NCBI RefSeq assembly: GCF_014648495.1
Contig: NZ_BMRF01000003.1
Location: 372,001 to 436,000, forward strand
DNA length: 64,000 nucleotides
Direction: 5' to 3'
Source: Actinomadura cremea
Lineage (GTDB): Bacteria; Actinomycetota; Actinomycetes; Streptosporangiales; Streptosporangiaceae
Shown: positions 1 through 10,701 of the stretch, one piece after another
How positions within the stretch are numbered: the stretch's first letter is position 1
Layout: each line of letters begins with the position of its first letter
The notes under the pieces: generated by a model
The model's database searches: none
What the model was told of the DNA's origin: nothing
Seen by the model: the letters and a program-made list of their open reading frames with translations, nothing else
Position numbers and translations under genes: made by a program

Positions 1-1
1 G

Positions 2-3000
2 GGCCTGCAGTCGTTCGTGTCGCACCTGCGGCGGGCCCTGGAGCCGCGCCGCCCGCCCCGCACGCCCGCGCGCGTCCTGGTCACCGCACCGCCCGGCTAC
101 GCGCTGCGGCTGCCGGACGGGAACGTGGACGCCTGGCGGTTCGACGCGCTGGTCGACGAGGCGGGCGCGCTGCTGGCGGCCGGCGACCCGGCCGCCGCGC
201 GCCGCCGCGCCGAGGACGCCCTCGCCCGCTGGGGCGGCCCCGCCTACGCCGAGTTCGCCGGCCTGCCGTGGGCCGCCGCCGAGGCCGTCCGGCTGGACGA
301 GCGCCGCCGGCTCGCCGTCGAGCGCCGCGCCGAGGCCCTGCTCGGGCTCGGGGGAGCGGCCGAGGCCGTCCCCGACCTGGAGGAGCACGCCGCCGCCGAC
401 CCGCTGCGCGAGGAGGCGTGGCGGCTGCTCGCGCTGGCCCTGTACCGGGCGGGACGGCAGGGCGACGCGCTCGCCGCGCTCCGCCGGGCCCGCGCCGCGC
501 TCACCGAGGAACTCGGCGTCGACCCCGGCCCCGCGCTGCGCCGCCTGGAGGCCGACATCCTCGCCCAGGCCCCCGGCCTGGGCGCCCCGCCCGGCGCGGT
601 GGGCGCACCCGTCCGGCTCCTGCTCCCGAAGGCCCCCGCGGCGGAGCCGTCCCCGGAGTCCACGGGGCCCCGGGCCGCGTTCGTCGGGCGGTCGGACGAA
701 CTGGCGCTGCTGGACGGCGCGGCGGAACGGGGCGGCGTGGTCCTCCTCGGCGGCGACGCGGGCATGGGCAAGACGGCGCTCGCCGAGCGGTTCGCGCGCG
801 GCCTCGGCGAGCGGGGCTGGACGTGCGCGTGGGGCCGCGCGCAGGAGACCGGCGGGGCCCCCGCCGCCTGGCCGTGGGCGGAACTGCTGCGCGGCCTCGC
901 CGCCGCGCCGCCCGCCCCCGACGTCGCCGCGCGCCTCGCCCCGCTCCTGGACGACGCCGCGCCCGGACGCGGCGACGCCGACGTCACCACCGGACGGTTC
1001 CGGCTCCACCTCGCCGTCGGCGACTACCTCGCCGGGATCGCCGGGCGCGCCCCGCTGCTGCTCGTCCTGGAGGACCTGCACTGGGCCGACGACGAGACCC
1101 TCGCGCTGCTGGTCCGGCTCGCCGAGCGGCTCCGCGACCGGCGCGTCCTGCTCGCGGCGACGTTCCGCCGCACCGAGGCGCCCGACCGGCTCGCCGCCGC
1201 GCTCGCCGCCCTCGCCCGGCGCGAGCCGCTGCGCATCGACCTCGGCGGGCTCGCCCCCGCCGAGGTCGCCGAACTCGTCCGCGCGACGTCCGCGACCGGC
1301 GTCCCCGACGCCGAGCTGACCGCCCTCGCCGAACGCACCGGCGGCAACCCCTTCTTCGTCCGCGAGACGGCCCGGCTGCTGGACGCCGAGGGCACCCCCG
1401 CCGCCGTCCGCCGCGTGCCCGCCGGGGTCGGCGACGTCCTGCGCCGCCGCATCGCCCGCCTCCCGGCCCCCGCCCAGGGCGTCCTGCGCGCCGCCGCCGT
1501 CGTCGGCCGGGACGCCGACCTCGCCGTCCTCACCGACCTCGCGCCCGGCGAGGAGACCGTCATCGACGCCGTCGAGGCCGCCCTCGCCGCCGGGCTGGTC
1601 ACCGAGCCCGCGCCCGGACGGATGCGGTTCGTGCACGCCCTCGTCCGCGACACCCTCTACGACGGGCTGTCGCGGGCGCGCCGCACCCGCCTGCACGGCC
1701 GCGTCGCCGCCGCGCTGGAACGGCACCGCCCCGCCGAGGTCGCCGCGATCGCGCACCACTACCTGGAGTCGGGCGCCGAACCGGGCAAGGCCGTCCGGTA
1801 CGCGCGGCTCGCCGCGGCCGCCGCCGAGGCCCGGTTCGCGCACGGCCTCGCCGCCGACCTGTGGGTCCGCGCCGCCGAGACGCTCCGCGCGCAGGGCCCG
1901 GACGCCGCCCGCGAGCGCCTGGAGGCCGAGGTCGCCGCCATCCGCGCCTGCGGCCTGTCCGGCGACGTCATGCAGGCCCGCGACCGGCGGCTGCACGCCA
2001 TCACCGCCGCCCGCGCGCTCGGCGACGTCCGGCTGCTGGCCCGCGTCATCGTCGGCTTCGACGTCCCCACGCTGTGGACCAGCCGCGAGTACGGCTCCCA
2101 CGACCGGTCCGTCATCGACGCCGCCGAGGAGGCGCTGCACCGGCTCCCGGACGGCGAGGACGAGCTGCGCGTCCGGCTGCTGACGAGCCTGGCGATCGAG
2201 CTGGAGGGCGACTTCGATGACCGCGGGGTCACCGCGGCCGACGAAGCGGTCGCGCTGGCCCGCGCCCTGGGCCGTCCCGCCCTGCTCGCCGTCGCGCTCA
2301 ACGGCCGCTACATCAACGGCTACCGCGCCGCGGGCGACCTCGCCGTGCGGCAGCGGCTCGCCCGCGAACTGCTCGACCTCGCCGAGGAGTACGACCTCGG
2401 CGCCTACCGCGTCCTCGCGCACCTGCAGCTGCAGCAGACGTCCGTGGCCGCGCTCGACCCGGCCGCCGCGGCCGCGCACCTGGACGAGGGGCGCCGCCTC
2501 GCGGACCAGTACGGGCTGCCGCTGCTCGCGCAGATCGCGAGCTGGTACTCCGGGCTCGTGCACGTCCTCGCCGCCCGGTTCGACGAGGCAGAACGCGCCT
2601 ACGTCAAGGTCAGCGAGGACATCGGCCGCACCGGGATCTGGAGCAGCGAGGACGGCATCGTCGCATTCGGCGCGTTCTGCCTGCGGCTCGTCCAGGGCCG
2701 GCCGGGCGAGATGGTGGAGCGGGCCGCCTGGCTGTCGCGGCGATGGTCGCACGTCGCCGCGACCGCCGACATCCACGCCCTCGCGCTGGCCGGCGCGGGC
2801 CGCGTCGCGGAGGCCCGCGCGGCCGTCGCCGCGGCGGGCCCCGTCCGCCCCGACTACTTCTTCGACCTCGCCACGGCGATCCGCGCCCACCGCGCGATCG
2901 TGCTGGACCAGCGCGACGTCGCCGAGGACGCGTACACGGCGCTGCTCCCGTACGGCGAGCACTTCACCGGCGGCTGCACCACGTTCGCGACGATCGGGCC

Positions 3001-3166
3001 GGTCGCGCAGGTCCTCGGCGACCTCGCGGTCTTCCTCGGACGTCCCGCCGAGGACGCCGCCGCCCACTACCGCCGGGCCGTCCGCGCCGCCGACGCCCTC
3101 GGCTCGCCGCTGTGGTCCCGCCTCGCCCGCGAATCCCTCGCCGCGCTGGAGGACTCCGCCGCTTGA
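2..3166 (+). CDS. BTAD/AAA ATPase/TPR transcriptional regulator (AfsR/SARP-like), 5' end cut off by the window
   Basis: The frame is open to the left edge. The GTG at 17 is an internal valine of a 'QSFVSHLRRALEP' segment that in AfsR/SARP proteins lies at the end of the winged-helix DNA-binding domain, so the N-terminus is outside the window. The visible protein starts with a bacterial transcriptional activator domain (to about nt 580). An AAA/NACHT-like ATPase follows, with Walker A GDAGMGKT (about nt 752-778) and Walker B LLLVLEDLHWADDE (about nt 1055-1095). A long TPR-like helical C-terminus runs to the stop. No LuxR helix-turn-helix is visible at the C-terminus. Such proteins are ATP-dependent pathway activators, often of secondary metabolism. 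The target is not evident, because the next gene is housekeeping era. Confidence 0.88.
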   Translation, partial: GLQSFVSHLRRALEPRRPPRTPARVLVTAPPGYALRLPDGNVDAWRFDALVDEAGALLAAGDPAAARRRAEDALARWGGPAYAEFAGLPWAAAEAVRLDERRRLAVERRAEALLGLGGAAEAVPDLEEHAAADPLREEAWRLLALALYRAGRQGDALAALRRARAALTEELGVDPGPALRRLEADILAQAPGLGAPPGAVGAPVRLLLPKAPAAEPSPESTGPRAAFVGRSDELALLDGAAERGGVVLLGGDAGMGKTALAERFARGLGERGWTCAWGRAQETGGAPAAWPWAELLRGLAAAPPAPDVAARLAPLLDDAAPGRGDADVTTGRFRLHLAVGDYLAGIAGRAPLLLVLEDLHWADDETLALLVRLAERLRDRRVLLAATFRRTEAPDRLAAALAALARREPLRIDLGGLAPAEVAELVRATSATGVPDAELTALAERTGGNPFFVRETARLLDAEGTPAAVRRVPAGVGDVLRRRIARLPAPAQGVLRAAAVVGRDADLAVLTDLAPGEETVIDAVEAALAAGLVTEPAPGRMRFVHALVRDTLYDGLSRARRTRLHGRVAAALERHRPAEVAAIAHHYLESGAEPGKAVRYARLAAAAAEARFAHGLAADLWVRAAETLRAQGPDAARERLEAEVAAIRACGLSGDVMQARDRRLHAITAARALGDVRLLARVIVGFDVPTLWTSREYGSHDRSVIDAAEEALHRLPDGEDELRVRLLTSLAIELEGDFDDRGVTAADEAVALARALGRPALLAVALNGRYINGYRAAGDLAVRQRLARELLDLAEEYDLGAYRVLAHLQLQQTSVAALDPAAAAAHLDEGRRLADQYGLPLLAQIASWYSGLVHVLAARFDEAERAYVKVSEDIGRTGIWSSEDGIVAFGAFCLRLVQGRPGEMVERAAWLSRRWSHVAATADIHALALAGAGRVAEARAAVAAAGPVRPDYFFDLATAIRAHRAIVLDQRDVAEDAYTALLPYGEHFTGGCTTFATIGPVAQVLGDLAVFLGRPAEDAAAHYRRAVRAADALGSPLWSRLARESLAALEDSAA

Positions 3167-3231
3167 CCGCCGACCGGAGCGCGGTGCGGTGCAATGGTCG
3201 GGGCCCGGCGCAGGTGGTGGACAATCTAGGA

Positions 3232-4167
3232 GTGACATCGACGGGAGATCTGACGACCACGCCGCCGCCCGAGGGCTTCCGGGCCGGGTTCGCCTGCTTC
3301 ATCGGACGGCCGAACGTGGGCAAGTCGACGCTGATGAACGCGCTCGTCGGTACCAAGGTGGCGATCACCAGCAGCCGCCCGCAGACGACCCGGCGGGCGA
3401 TCCGCGGCATCGTGCACCGGCCGGACGGGCAGCTCGTCGTGGTCGACACGCCGGGCCTGCACAAGCCGCGGACGCTGCTCGGCGAGCGGCTCGACAGCCT
3501 CGTCCGGTCCACGCTCACCGAGGTCGACGTCATCGGGTTCTGCGTGCCCGCGGACCAGCCCGTCGGCCCGGGGGACAAGTACATCGCCCGCGAGCTGGCG
3601 GGGGTGAAGAAGACCCCGATCGTGGCGATCGTCACCAAGACCGACCTCGCCGCGCCCGAGCAGGTCGCCGAGCAGCTCCTCGCGGTCGGGCGGCTGGGGG
3701 AGTTCGCCGACATCGTGCCGTGCTCGGCCCAGGACGGCTTCCAGGTGGACCTGGTCGGTGAACTGCTGGTCTCGCGGCTGCCGGAGGGCATGCCGCTGTA
3801 CCCGGAGGGCGATCTCACCGACGAGCCCGAGCAGGTGATGATCGGCGAACTGATCCGGGAGGCCGCGCTCGAGGGCGTCCGGGACGAGCTGCCGCACTCC
3901 ATCGCCGTCGTCGTGGACGAGATGGCGCCGCGCGAGGGACGCGACGACCTCGTCGACGTCTACGCGCACCTGTTCGTCGAGCGGCCCAGCCAGAAGGGCA
4001 TCATCATCGGGCATCGCGGCGCGCGGCTGCGCGAGGTGGGCGCGGCCGCGCGGCGGCAGATCGAGGCGCTGCTCGGCACCAAGATCTTCCTGGACCTGCG
4101 GGTCAGCGTGCTCAAGGACTGGCAGCGCGACCCCAAGCAGCTGCGGCGGCTCGGTTTCTACGACTGA
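3232..4167 (+). CDS. era: GTPase Era
   Basis: Era is an essential GTPase that binds 16S rRNA and assists 30S subunit maturation. The 311-residue product has G1 GRPNVGKS (residues 25-32), G3 DTPG, G4 TKTD and the CSAQ G5 region. A C-terminal KH domain carries GHRGARLREVG and ends in the typical RRLGFYD. The start is the GTG at 3232: the coding match to the family begins just after it, and a TAGGAG stretch lies immediately upstream. The last 10 bp overlap the convergent membrane-protein gene. In actinobacteria era usually sits in a ybeY-era-leuA-recO block; here a large regulator replaces the usual upstream neighbours. Confidence 0.97.
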   Translation: MTSTGDLTTTPPPEGFRAGFACFIGRPNVGKSTLMNALVGTKVAITSSRPQTTRRAIRGIVHRPDGQLVVVDTPGLHKPRTLLGERLDSLVRSTLTEVDVIGFCVPADQPVGPGDKYIARELAGVKKTPIVAIVTKTDLAAPEQVAEQLLAVGRLGEFADIVPCSAQDGFQVDLVGELLVSRLPEGMPLYPEGDLTDEPEQVMIGELIREAALEGVRDELPHSIAVVVDEMAPREGRDDLVDVYAHLFVERPSQKGIIIGHRGARLREVGAAARRQIEALLGTKIFLDLRVSVLKDWQRDPKQLRRLGFYD

Positions 4168-5057
4168 TCGTCGCGGCGGTCGTCCCGGGGGGCCTCCCCG
4201 GAGTCCGCGCGGGACTCCGCCGAGTCGCGGGGCGCGGGCTCGCTGGGCCGCTGCTCCCACCCGTCCTGCTGCTCCCACCCGTCCTGCTGCTCCCACCCGT
4301 CCTGCTGCGGCCAGACCGCGTTCGGGTCGCCCGCGTACTGGCCGTTCTGGTACTGGCCCTGCGCGTACTGATCCTGCGCGTACTGATCCTGCGCGTACTG
4401 ATCCTGCGCGTACTGATCCGCCGCGTACCCGTCCGGTGCGTAAGGGACGGGCCGTGCGCGCCGCGACCCGCCCAGCCGCGCGCTGATCGGGCGCACGAGG
4501 CTGAACCCGGTGACCAGCAGCGACGCGGCGACCGCCAGGTACCACCCGTACTGCACGCTGATCTCGTAGCCGACGTCCAGGCCGCCGGTGGGCAGGTCGT
4601 CGGCCGCGTTGCCGAGCCGGAGCAGGAACAGCAGGCAGGCCAGCAGCGACAGGACGCCGGGGACGGCCGCGAGCGCGGTGATGCGGGTGTCGCGGGCGAG
4701 CAGGTCCCAGGACGCCATCACGATCGCGACGACGGCGAACACCGGGACCGCCAGCACGACGTCGTCGGCGTCGATGCCGGCCGCCGTCGCGACCTCGCGG
4801 GTGATCGCGCTGCCGAACAGGTCGACGACGACCGAGGCGCGCGCCCACGGCAGGAACGCCGACACCAGCAGGGTCGCCGCGGACACGATCAGCGCGATGC
4901 TCCAGCCGATGCCGCCGGGCCGCGGTCCGGGCGGCTCGGGAGCGGGCGGCGGGGGCGCGGCGTCACCGGGCACCGGCGGCGGAAGACCGTCGTCGGGCGG
5001 CAGGAACTGCGGGCGCGCTCGTGCGCCGCCCGCGTCGGAACCCAGGTCACCGGTCAT
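4158..5057 (-). CDS. Four-helix membrane protein with Pro-rich head and repetitive Gln/Tyr tail
   Basis: Function unknown. The 299-residue product has an N-terminal Pro-rich cytoplasmic-looking stretch (about 1-55). Four hydrophobic segments follow: IGWSIALIVSAATLLVSAFL, VLAVPVFAVVAIVMA, ALAAVPGVLSLLACLLFLL and YGWYLAVAASLLVTGFSLV. The hydrophilic tail is built from five copies of a QYAQD-like pentapeptide and three copies of a GWEQQD-like hexapeptide. The arrangement (short Pro-rich head, small integral core, low-complexity tail) is common among uncharacterised actinobacterial envelope proteins. Its 3' end overlaps era by 10 bp in convergent orientation. No catalytic motif is visible. Confidence 0.8.
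   Translation of the reverse strand: MTGDLGSDAGGARARPQFLPPDDGLPPPVPGDAAPPPPAPEPPGPRPGGIGWSIALIVSAATLLVSAFLPWARASVVVDLFGSAITREVATAAGIDADDVVLAVPVFAVVAIVMASWDLLARDTRITALAAVPGVLSLLACLLFLLRLGNAADDLPTGGLDVGYEISVQYGWYLAVAASLLVTGFSLVRPISARLGGSRRARPVPYAPDGYAADQYAQDQYAQDQYAQDQYAQGQYQNGQYAGDPNAVWPQQDGWEQQDGWEQQDGWEQRPSEPAPRDSAESRADSGEAPRDDRRDDQS
4251..4304. repeat. Three 18-bp tandem repeats inside the membrane-protein gene
   Basis: The unit ctgctcccacccgtcctg occurs three times in perfect register and encodes the GWEQQD repeats of the protein tail. Being in frame, it can expand or contract without disrupting the gene. Confidence 0.95.
4351..4425. repeat. Five 15-bp tandem repeats inside the membrane-protein gene
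   Basis: The unit tactgatcctgcgcg is present three times exactly, flanked by one variant copy on each side (tactggccctgcgcg and tactgatccgccgcg). It encodes the QYAQD-type pentapeptides of the protein tail. Confidence 0.95.
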
Positions 5058-5193
5058 GGACCCAGCGTAAGGGGAGGAACCGCCGGGTCGCGGACGGGCG
5101 GGAATGTCCCGGTCGTCCGATGACGTTCCCGTGACGGAAGAGGCCCCGGTCGTCTCGTCACTGCTCCGATCATCTCAACATGCGGACGTTGGT

Positions 5194-5230
5194 TTCCGGA
5201 GCACGGATGTCATCTGTTAGTTTGGCGGGC
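5194..5230 (+). promoter_or_regulatory. Candidate leuA promoter (leaderless leader-peptide transcript)
   Basis: TAGTTT at 5218-5223 fits the actinobacterial -10 pattern TANNNT and lies exactly 7 nt before the GTG of the leader peptide. Transcription may therefore begin at the start codon. The -35 region (TTCCGG at 5194-5199, 18-nt spacer) is weak. The rest of 5058-5193 holds no feature I can support. Confidence 0.5.
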
Positions 5231-5259
5231 GTGTCTGGTGCGCTGCTCCTCCTTAGCGG

Positions 5260-5278
<19 letters not shown>
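5231..5278 (+). CDS. leuA leader peptide with four consecutive Leu codons
   Basis: GTG-initiated 15-codon frame translating to VSGALLLLSGRSGGL followed by TAA. It contains CTG CTC CTC CTT in a row plus a fifth Leu codon just before the stop, and lies 75 bp upstream of leuA. Ribosome stalling at the Leu run when leucyl-tRNA is scarce is the established logic of amino-acid attenuators, and leuA leaders of this type are known in Actinobacteria. The stop codon falls just past the 5' arm of a strong hairpin, in the position expected for transcriptional attenuation. The peptide itself has no predicted function. Confidence 0.85.
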
Positions 5279-7093
<1,815 letters not shown>

Positions 7094-7100
7094 TGCGTGC

Positions 7101-8114
7101 ATGGCACGTCGACTGGCGGAGGTCGCCAAGAAGGTCGGGGTCAGCGAGGCCACGGTCAGCCGGGTCCTGAACGACAAGCCCGGCGTCTCGGAGGCGACCC
7201 GCGCGGCGGTGCTGACCGCCCTCGACGTCCTCGGCTACGAGCGCCCCACGCAGCTGCGCGGCGAGCGCGCCCGCCTGGTCGGGCTGGTCCTGCCCGAACT
7301 CGGCAACCCGATCTTCCCGGCCCTGGCCGAGGTGGTCGGGGGCGCGCTCGCCCAGCGCGGGTTCACGCCCGTCCTGTGCACCCTCACTCCCGGGGGCCTG
7401 TCGGAGGCCGACTACGTCGAGATGCTGCTGCAGCAGCAGGCGTCCGGCGTGATCTTCGCGGGCGGTCTCTACGCCGAGGCCGACGCCGCCCACGACCACT
7501 ACCACCGGCTCCTGGACGTGCGGCTGCCGGTCGTCCTGGTCAACGCCGCCGCCGACCGGCTCGACTTCCCGCAGGTGTCCACCGACGACGCCGTCGCCGC
7601 CGAGCAGGCGTTCGGGCACCTGCTGTCCCTCGGCCACGAGCGCATCGGCGTGGTCCTCGGCCCCGAGGACCACGTCCCGTGCCGCCGCAAGCTCGCCGCC
7701 GTCCGCGCCGCCGCCGAACGCGCCGGCGTCGACCTGCCCGACTCCCGCATCCGCCGCGCGATGTTCTCCCTCGAGGGCGGCCAGGCGGTGACCGGCCGCC
7801 TCGTCCGCGACGGCGTCACCGGCGTGATCTGCGCCAGCGACCCCCTCGCCCTCGGCGTCGTCCGCGCCGTCCGCCGCCTCGGCATGTCCGTCCCCGGCGA
7901 CGTCTCGGTCGTCGGCTACGACGACTCCGCGTTCATGAACTGCGTCGACCCGCCGCTGACGACCGTCCGCCAGCCCATCGAGTCCATCGGCCGCGCCGCC
8001 GTGACCCTGCTGGTGAACCAGGTCGAGGGCGGTTCCGTCACCGCCGAGGAACTCCTCTACGAACCCGAACTGGTGGTCCGCGCGTCGACCGCGCCCACCC
8101 GCGTGCCGGCCTGA
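7101..8114 (+). CDS. LacI-family transcriptional regulator
   Basis: 337-residue repressor with an N-terminal LacI helix-turn-helix (RLAEVAKKVGVSEATVSRVLN, residues about 3-23) and hinge. A periplasmic-binding-protein-like sugar-sensing domain follows, ending in GDVSVVGYDDSAFMNCVDPPLTTVRQP. It lies directly upstream of, and in the same direction as, the sugar-import genes and the GH13 glucosidase, so it most likely represses them in the absence of an oligosaccharide inducer. Family knowledge suggests a maltose/alpha-glucoside ligand, but ligand identity cannot be read from sequence. The start is the ATG 7 nt downstream of a TATAGT -10 element. Confidence 0.93.
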   Translation: MARRLAEVAKKVGVSEATVSRVLNDKPGVSEATRAAVLTALDVLGYERPTQLRGERARLVGLVLPELGNPIFPALAEVVGGALAQRGFTPVLCTLTPGGLSEADYVEMLLQQQASGVIFAGGLYAEADAAHDHYHRLLDVRLPVVLVNAAADRLDFPQVSTDDAVAAEQAFGHLLSLGHERIGVVLGPEDHVPCRRKLAAVRAAAERAGVDLPDSRIRRAMFSLEGGQAVTGRLVRDGVTGVICASDPLALGVVRAVRRLGMSVPGDVSVVGYDDSAFMNCVDPPLTTVRQPIESIGRAAVTLLVNQVEGGSVTAEELLYEPELVVRASTAPTRVPA

Positions 8115-8170
8115 CGTCCGTCCCCCCGTCCCCCCCGTCCGCTGCTCCCTGCCCGGTGCCGTCCGGTCGG

Positions 8171-8186
8171 CTTGCGCCCGCTTGCG
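8171..8186 (+). promoter_or_regulatory. Direct repeat CTTGCG-N4-CTTGCG upstream of importer genes
   Basis: Two CTTGCG hexamers occur 10 bp apart (8171-8176 and 8181-8186), one helical turn. Streptomyces MalR/LacI-type regulators act at CTTGCA-like direct repeats near maltose and amylase genes. The resemblance suggests an operator for the adjacent LacI protein; this is inference only. Confidence 0.4.
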
Positions 8187-8244
8187 TTCGATTAAGCGAG
8201 GTCAGGGCCATGCTGTCGACTTTTTGCGTATGTTCATTCATCTA

Positions 8245-8273
8245 TTGCATCGTGATGTAGGTCTCTGTATGTT
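8245..8273 (+). promoter_or_regulatory. Candidate sigma-70-type promoter of the sugar-import operon
   Basis: TTGCAT (8245-8250) and TATGTT (8268-8273) are separated by 17 nt, giving a transcript start near 8280, about 35 nt before the binding-protein ATG. The surrounding 8210-8275 stretch is unusually AT-rich for this genome, consistent with a promoter. Confidence 0.6.
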
Positions 8274-8315
8274 CCTCGCAATCGGCCGACCCCCCACGGC
8301 CCAGGAGGGAACCCC

Positions 8316-9680
8316 ATGAGATCCCGGATTCTCGCCGCCCTGCTCGCCGCCGCCGTCACGTCCGTCCTCGCCGGCTGCGGCGGGGACGGCGACGGCGGTG
8401 CGGACACCTCGCCGCTCGGTGCCGACACCGAGGTGACGATCACGGTCGGCTGCATGCCGGCCAAGAGCCAGGACGCACAGCGCAAGGAGTGGAACGAGGA
8501 CGTCGCCGCGTTCCGGAAGCTCCACCCCAACATCGAGGTCGTCGGCAAGGACGCCTTCCCCTGCATCGACCCGAACACCTTCCAGGCGAAGCTGGCGGGC
8601 GGGCAGATGGAGGACCTCTTCTACGTCTACTTCACCGACGTCAACAGCGTCATCGCCCAGGGCCAGGCCGCCGACGTCACGCCCTACCTCGGGCAGGTCG
8701 AGAACCACGCGAACCTCGACCCGGCGGTGCGGAGCGTGTTCGAGAGCGACGGCAAGGTGTACGGGCTGCCGCGGCAGAACTACACGATGGGCCTGTTCTA
8801 CAACCGGGAGCTGTTCGAGAAGGCCGGTCTGGACCCGGACGCGCCGCCCCGGACGTGGCCCGAGGTGCGGGCCGCCGCGAAGAAGATCAGCGACCTCGGC
8901 GACGGCGTCGTCGGGTTCGCCGAGCTCAGCTCGCAGAACCAGGGCGGCTGGCACTTCACCACGTCCCTCTACAGCCAGGGCGGCGACATGGTGACGCCGG
9001 ACGGGAAGAAGTCGGCGTTCGACGGCCCGCAGGGCAGGGCCGCCCTGCAGACGATCAAGGACATGCGCTGGGCGGACGACTCGATGGGCGACAAGCAGCT
9101 GCTCGTGAACGCCGACGTGCAGCGCATGATGGCCGCCGGTGACCTCGGCATGTTCCTCGGCGCGCCCGACAACGCGACCGCGCTGGTCGACCAGTTCGGC
9201 GGCGACTACGAGAACTACGGGATGGCGCCGATCCCCGGGTCGCAGGGCACGCTGCTGGGCGGCGACGGCTACATGTTCAGCCCCGACGCGTCGCCCGAGC
9301 AGATCAAGGCAGGGCTGATGTGGCTCGAGTTCTACGCGATCACGCCCGGTCAGGGGCAGCTGAACTACGCGCGGGCCGCCGGGAACGGACGTCCGGTGGG
9401 GCTGCCGCAGCCGAAGCTGTTCGGCGAGAACGCCGCGGGGCAGAAGGACCGGGAGCTGCGGGCCGCGTCGGCCAACCTGCCGGTCGCGAACTTCAAGCCG
9501 TACGAGGACGCCTACGCGTCCGTCCCGGCGAAGCTGGAGCCGCCGCACGCGCAGAAGCTGTACGCGATCCTCGACTCGGTCGTGTCCGCCGTGCTGACCA
9601 GGCGTGACGCGAACATCGACGAGCTGCTCGCGGACGCGCGGGAGAAGGCCGACGCCGTCCTGGCGCGGTCGGTGAACTGA
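8316..9680 (+). CDS. ABC sugar importer, extracellular binding lipoprotein
   Basis: 454-residue solute-binding protein (family 1). The N-terminus is a lipoprotein signal with lipobox LAGC at about residues 22-25, so the protein is anchored outside the membrane. The body shows the bilobed SBP fold with VYGLPRQNYTMGLFYNRELFEKAGL. A strong AGGAGG lies 8 nt before the ATG. It is the first gene of a set with two permeases and a GH13 enzyme, which points to capture of an oligosaccharide such as maltose or an alpha-glucoside. A stable hairpin follows the gene, probably allowing more binding protein than permease to be made. Confidence 0.93.
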   Translation: MRSRILAALLAAAVTSVLAGCGGDGDGGADTSPLGADTEVTITVGCMPAKSQDAQRKEWNEDVAAFRKLHPNIEVVGKDAFPCIDPNTFQAKLAGGQMEDLFYVYFTDVNSVIAQGQAADVTPYLGQVENHANLDPAVRSVFESDGKVYGLPRQNYTMGLFYNRELFEKAGLDPDAPPRTWPEVRAAAKKISDLGDGVVGFAELSSQNQGGWHFTTSLYSQGGDMVTPDGKKSAFDGPQGRAALQTIKDMRWADDSMGDKQLLVNADVQRMMAAGDLGMFLGAPDNATALVDQFGGDYENYGMAPIPGSQGTLLGGDGYMFSPDASPEQIKAGLMWLEFYAITPGQGQLNYARAAGNGRPVGLPQPKLFGENAAGQKDRELRAASANLPVANFKPYEDAYASVPAKLEPPHAQKLYAILDSVVSAVLTRRDANIDELLADAREKADAVLARSVN

Positions 9681-9723
9681 CGCCGGGCCCGCGCCCGCAA
9701 GCCCCCGAACCGACACCCGAACC

Positions 9724-9750
9724 GGGGCGCCGGCCCGACGCCGGCGCCCC
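9724..9750 (+). terminator. Intercistronic hairpin between binding protein and permease genes
   Basis: Perfect 11-bp stem (ggggcgccggc, 9724-9734; complement 9740-9750) with a 5-nt loop and no U-run. In binding-protein operons such hairpins cause partial termination or protect the 5' cistron, giving an excess of the binding protein. This role is inferred from position. Confidence 0.75.
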
Positions 9751-9762
9751 CGAGGGGACCTC

Positions 9763-10695
9763 ATGCTGACACTGCGGACGCCGGCGGGCCCGGCCGCGCG
9801 GCGCCGTCGCCGCAAGGCGACCCGGACCGGACGGGTCGTGCGGCGCAACCTGACGGCCTACGGATTCCTGTGCGGGGCGCTGATCTGCTTCGCCTTCTTC
9901 TCCTGGTACCCGATCCTGCGGGAGATCCTGCTCAGCTTCCAGCAGACGAACTTCGTCGGCGACACCCGCTGGGTGGGCCTGGAGAACTTCCGCACGGTGA
10001 TCGCCGACCCCGTGTTCCGGGACGCGTGGGTCAACACCGCGATCTTCACGCTGCTGGCGCTGGTGATCGGCTACGCCGTCCCGTTCACGATCGCGATCGT
10101 CCTGAACGAGCTGCGGCACGCGCGCGGCTACCTGCGCTTCGTCGTGTACCTGCCGGTGATGCTGCCGCCCGCCGTGGTCGTGCTCCTCTTCAAGTGGTTC
10201 TACGACCCGGGATCGGGCCTGTTCAACCAGGTCCTGGGCCTGGCGGGCCTGCCGGGGCTGCAATGGCTCGACTCGACGGGCACCGCGCTGCTGTCGCTGG
10301 TGCTCGTGTCGACGTGGATGAACCTCGGCAGCGGCACCCTCATCTACCTCGCGGCGCTCCAGACGATCCCCGGCGAGCTGTACGAGGCGGCCGAACTGGA
10401 CGGCGCCGGCCTCTTCCGGCGCATCCGGCACATCACCATCCCGCAGACCAGGCTCATCCTGCTCGTGATGCTGCTCCTGCAGGTCATCGCGACCATGCAG
10501 GTCTTCATCGAGCCGTACCTGCTGACCGGCGGCGGCCCGGAGAACGCGACCGTGACCGTCGTCTACCTGATGTACCAGTACGCGTTCAACTTCACGAACT
10601 TCGGCGGCGGCGGCGCGCTCGGGCTGATGCTCATGCTCGTGCTGATGGTGTTCTCCGCCGTCTACCTGCGCGTTTCGCGTGACGACCCGAGGTAG
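9763..10695 (+). CDS. ABC sugar importer permease (MalF-type)
   Basis: 310-residue integral membrane protein with about six hydrophobic segments, the first at AYGFLCGALICFAFFSWYPI. The cytoplasmic EAA loop that contacts the ATPase is present (YEAAELDGAGLFRRIRHITIP). It pairs with the next gene to form the heteromeric channel. GAGGGGA precedes the ATG. Only 6 nt separate its stop from the second permease, so the two are translated together. Confidence 0.93.
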   Translation: MLTLRTPAGPAARRRRRKATRTGRVVRRNLTAYGFLCGALICFAFFSWYPILREILLSFQQTNFVGDTRWVGLENFRTVIADPVFRDAWVNTAIFTLLALVIGYAVPFTIAIVLNELRHARGYLRFVVYLPVMLPPAVVVLLFKWFYDPGSGLFNQVLGLAGLPGLQWLDSTGTALLSLVLVSTWMNLGSGTLIYLAALQTIPGELYEAAELDGAGLFRRIRHITIPQTRLILLVMLLLQVIATMQVFIEPYLLTGGGPENATVTVVYLMYQYAFNFTNFGGGGALGLMLMLVLMVFSAVYLRVSRDDPR

Positions 10696-10701
10696 GCACC
10701 C

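Noticed and set aside
4251-4425. Tandem repeats as a possible CRISPR array
   Set aside because: Units are contiguous without unique spacers, in frame, and translate into peptide repeats of a membrane protein.
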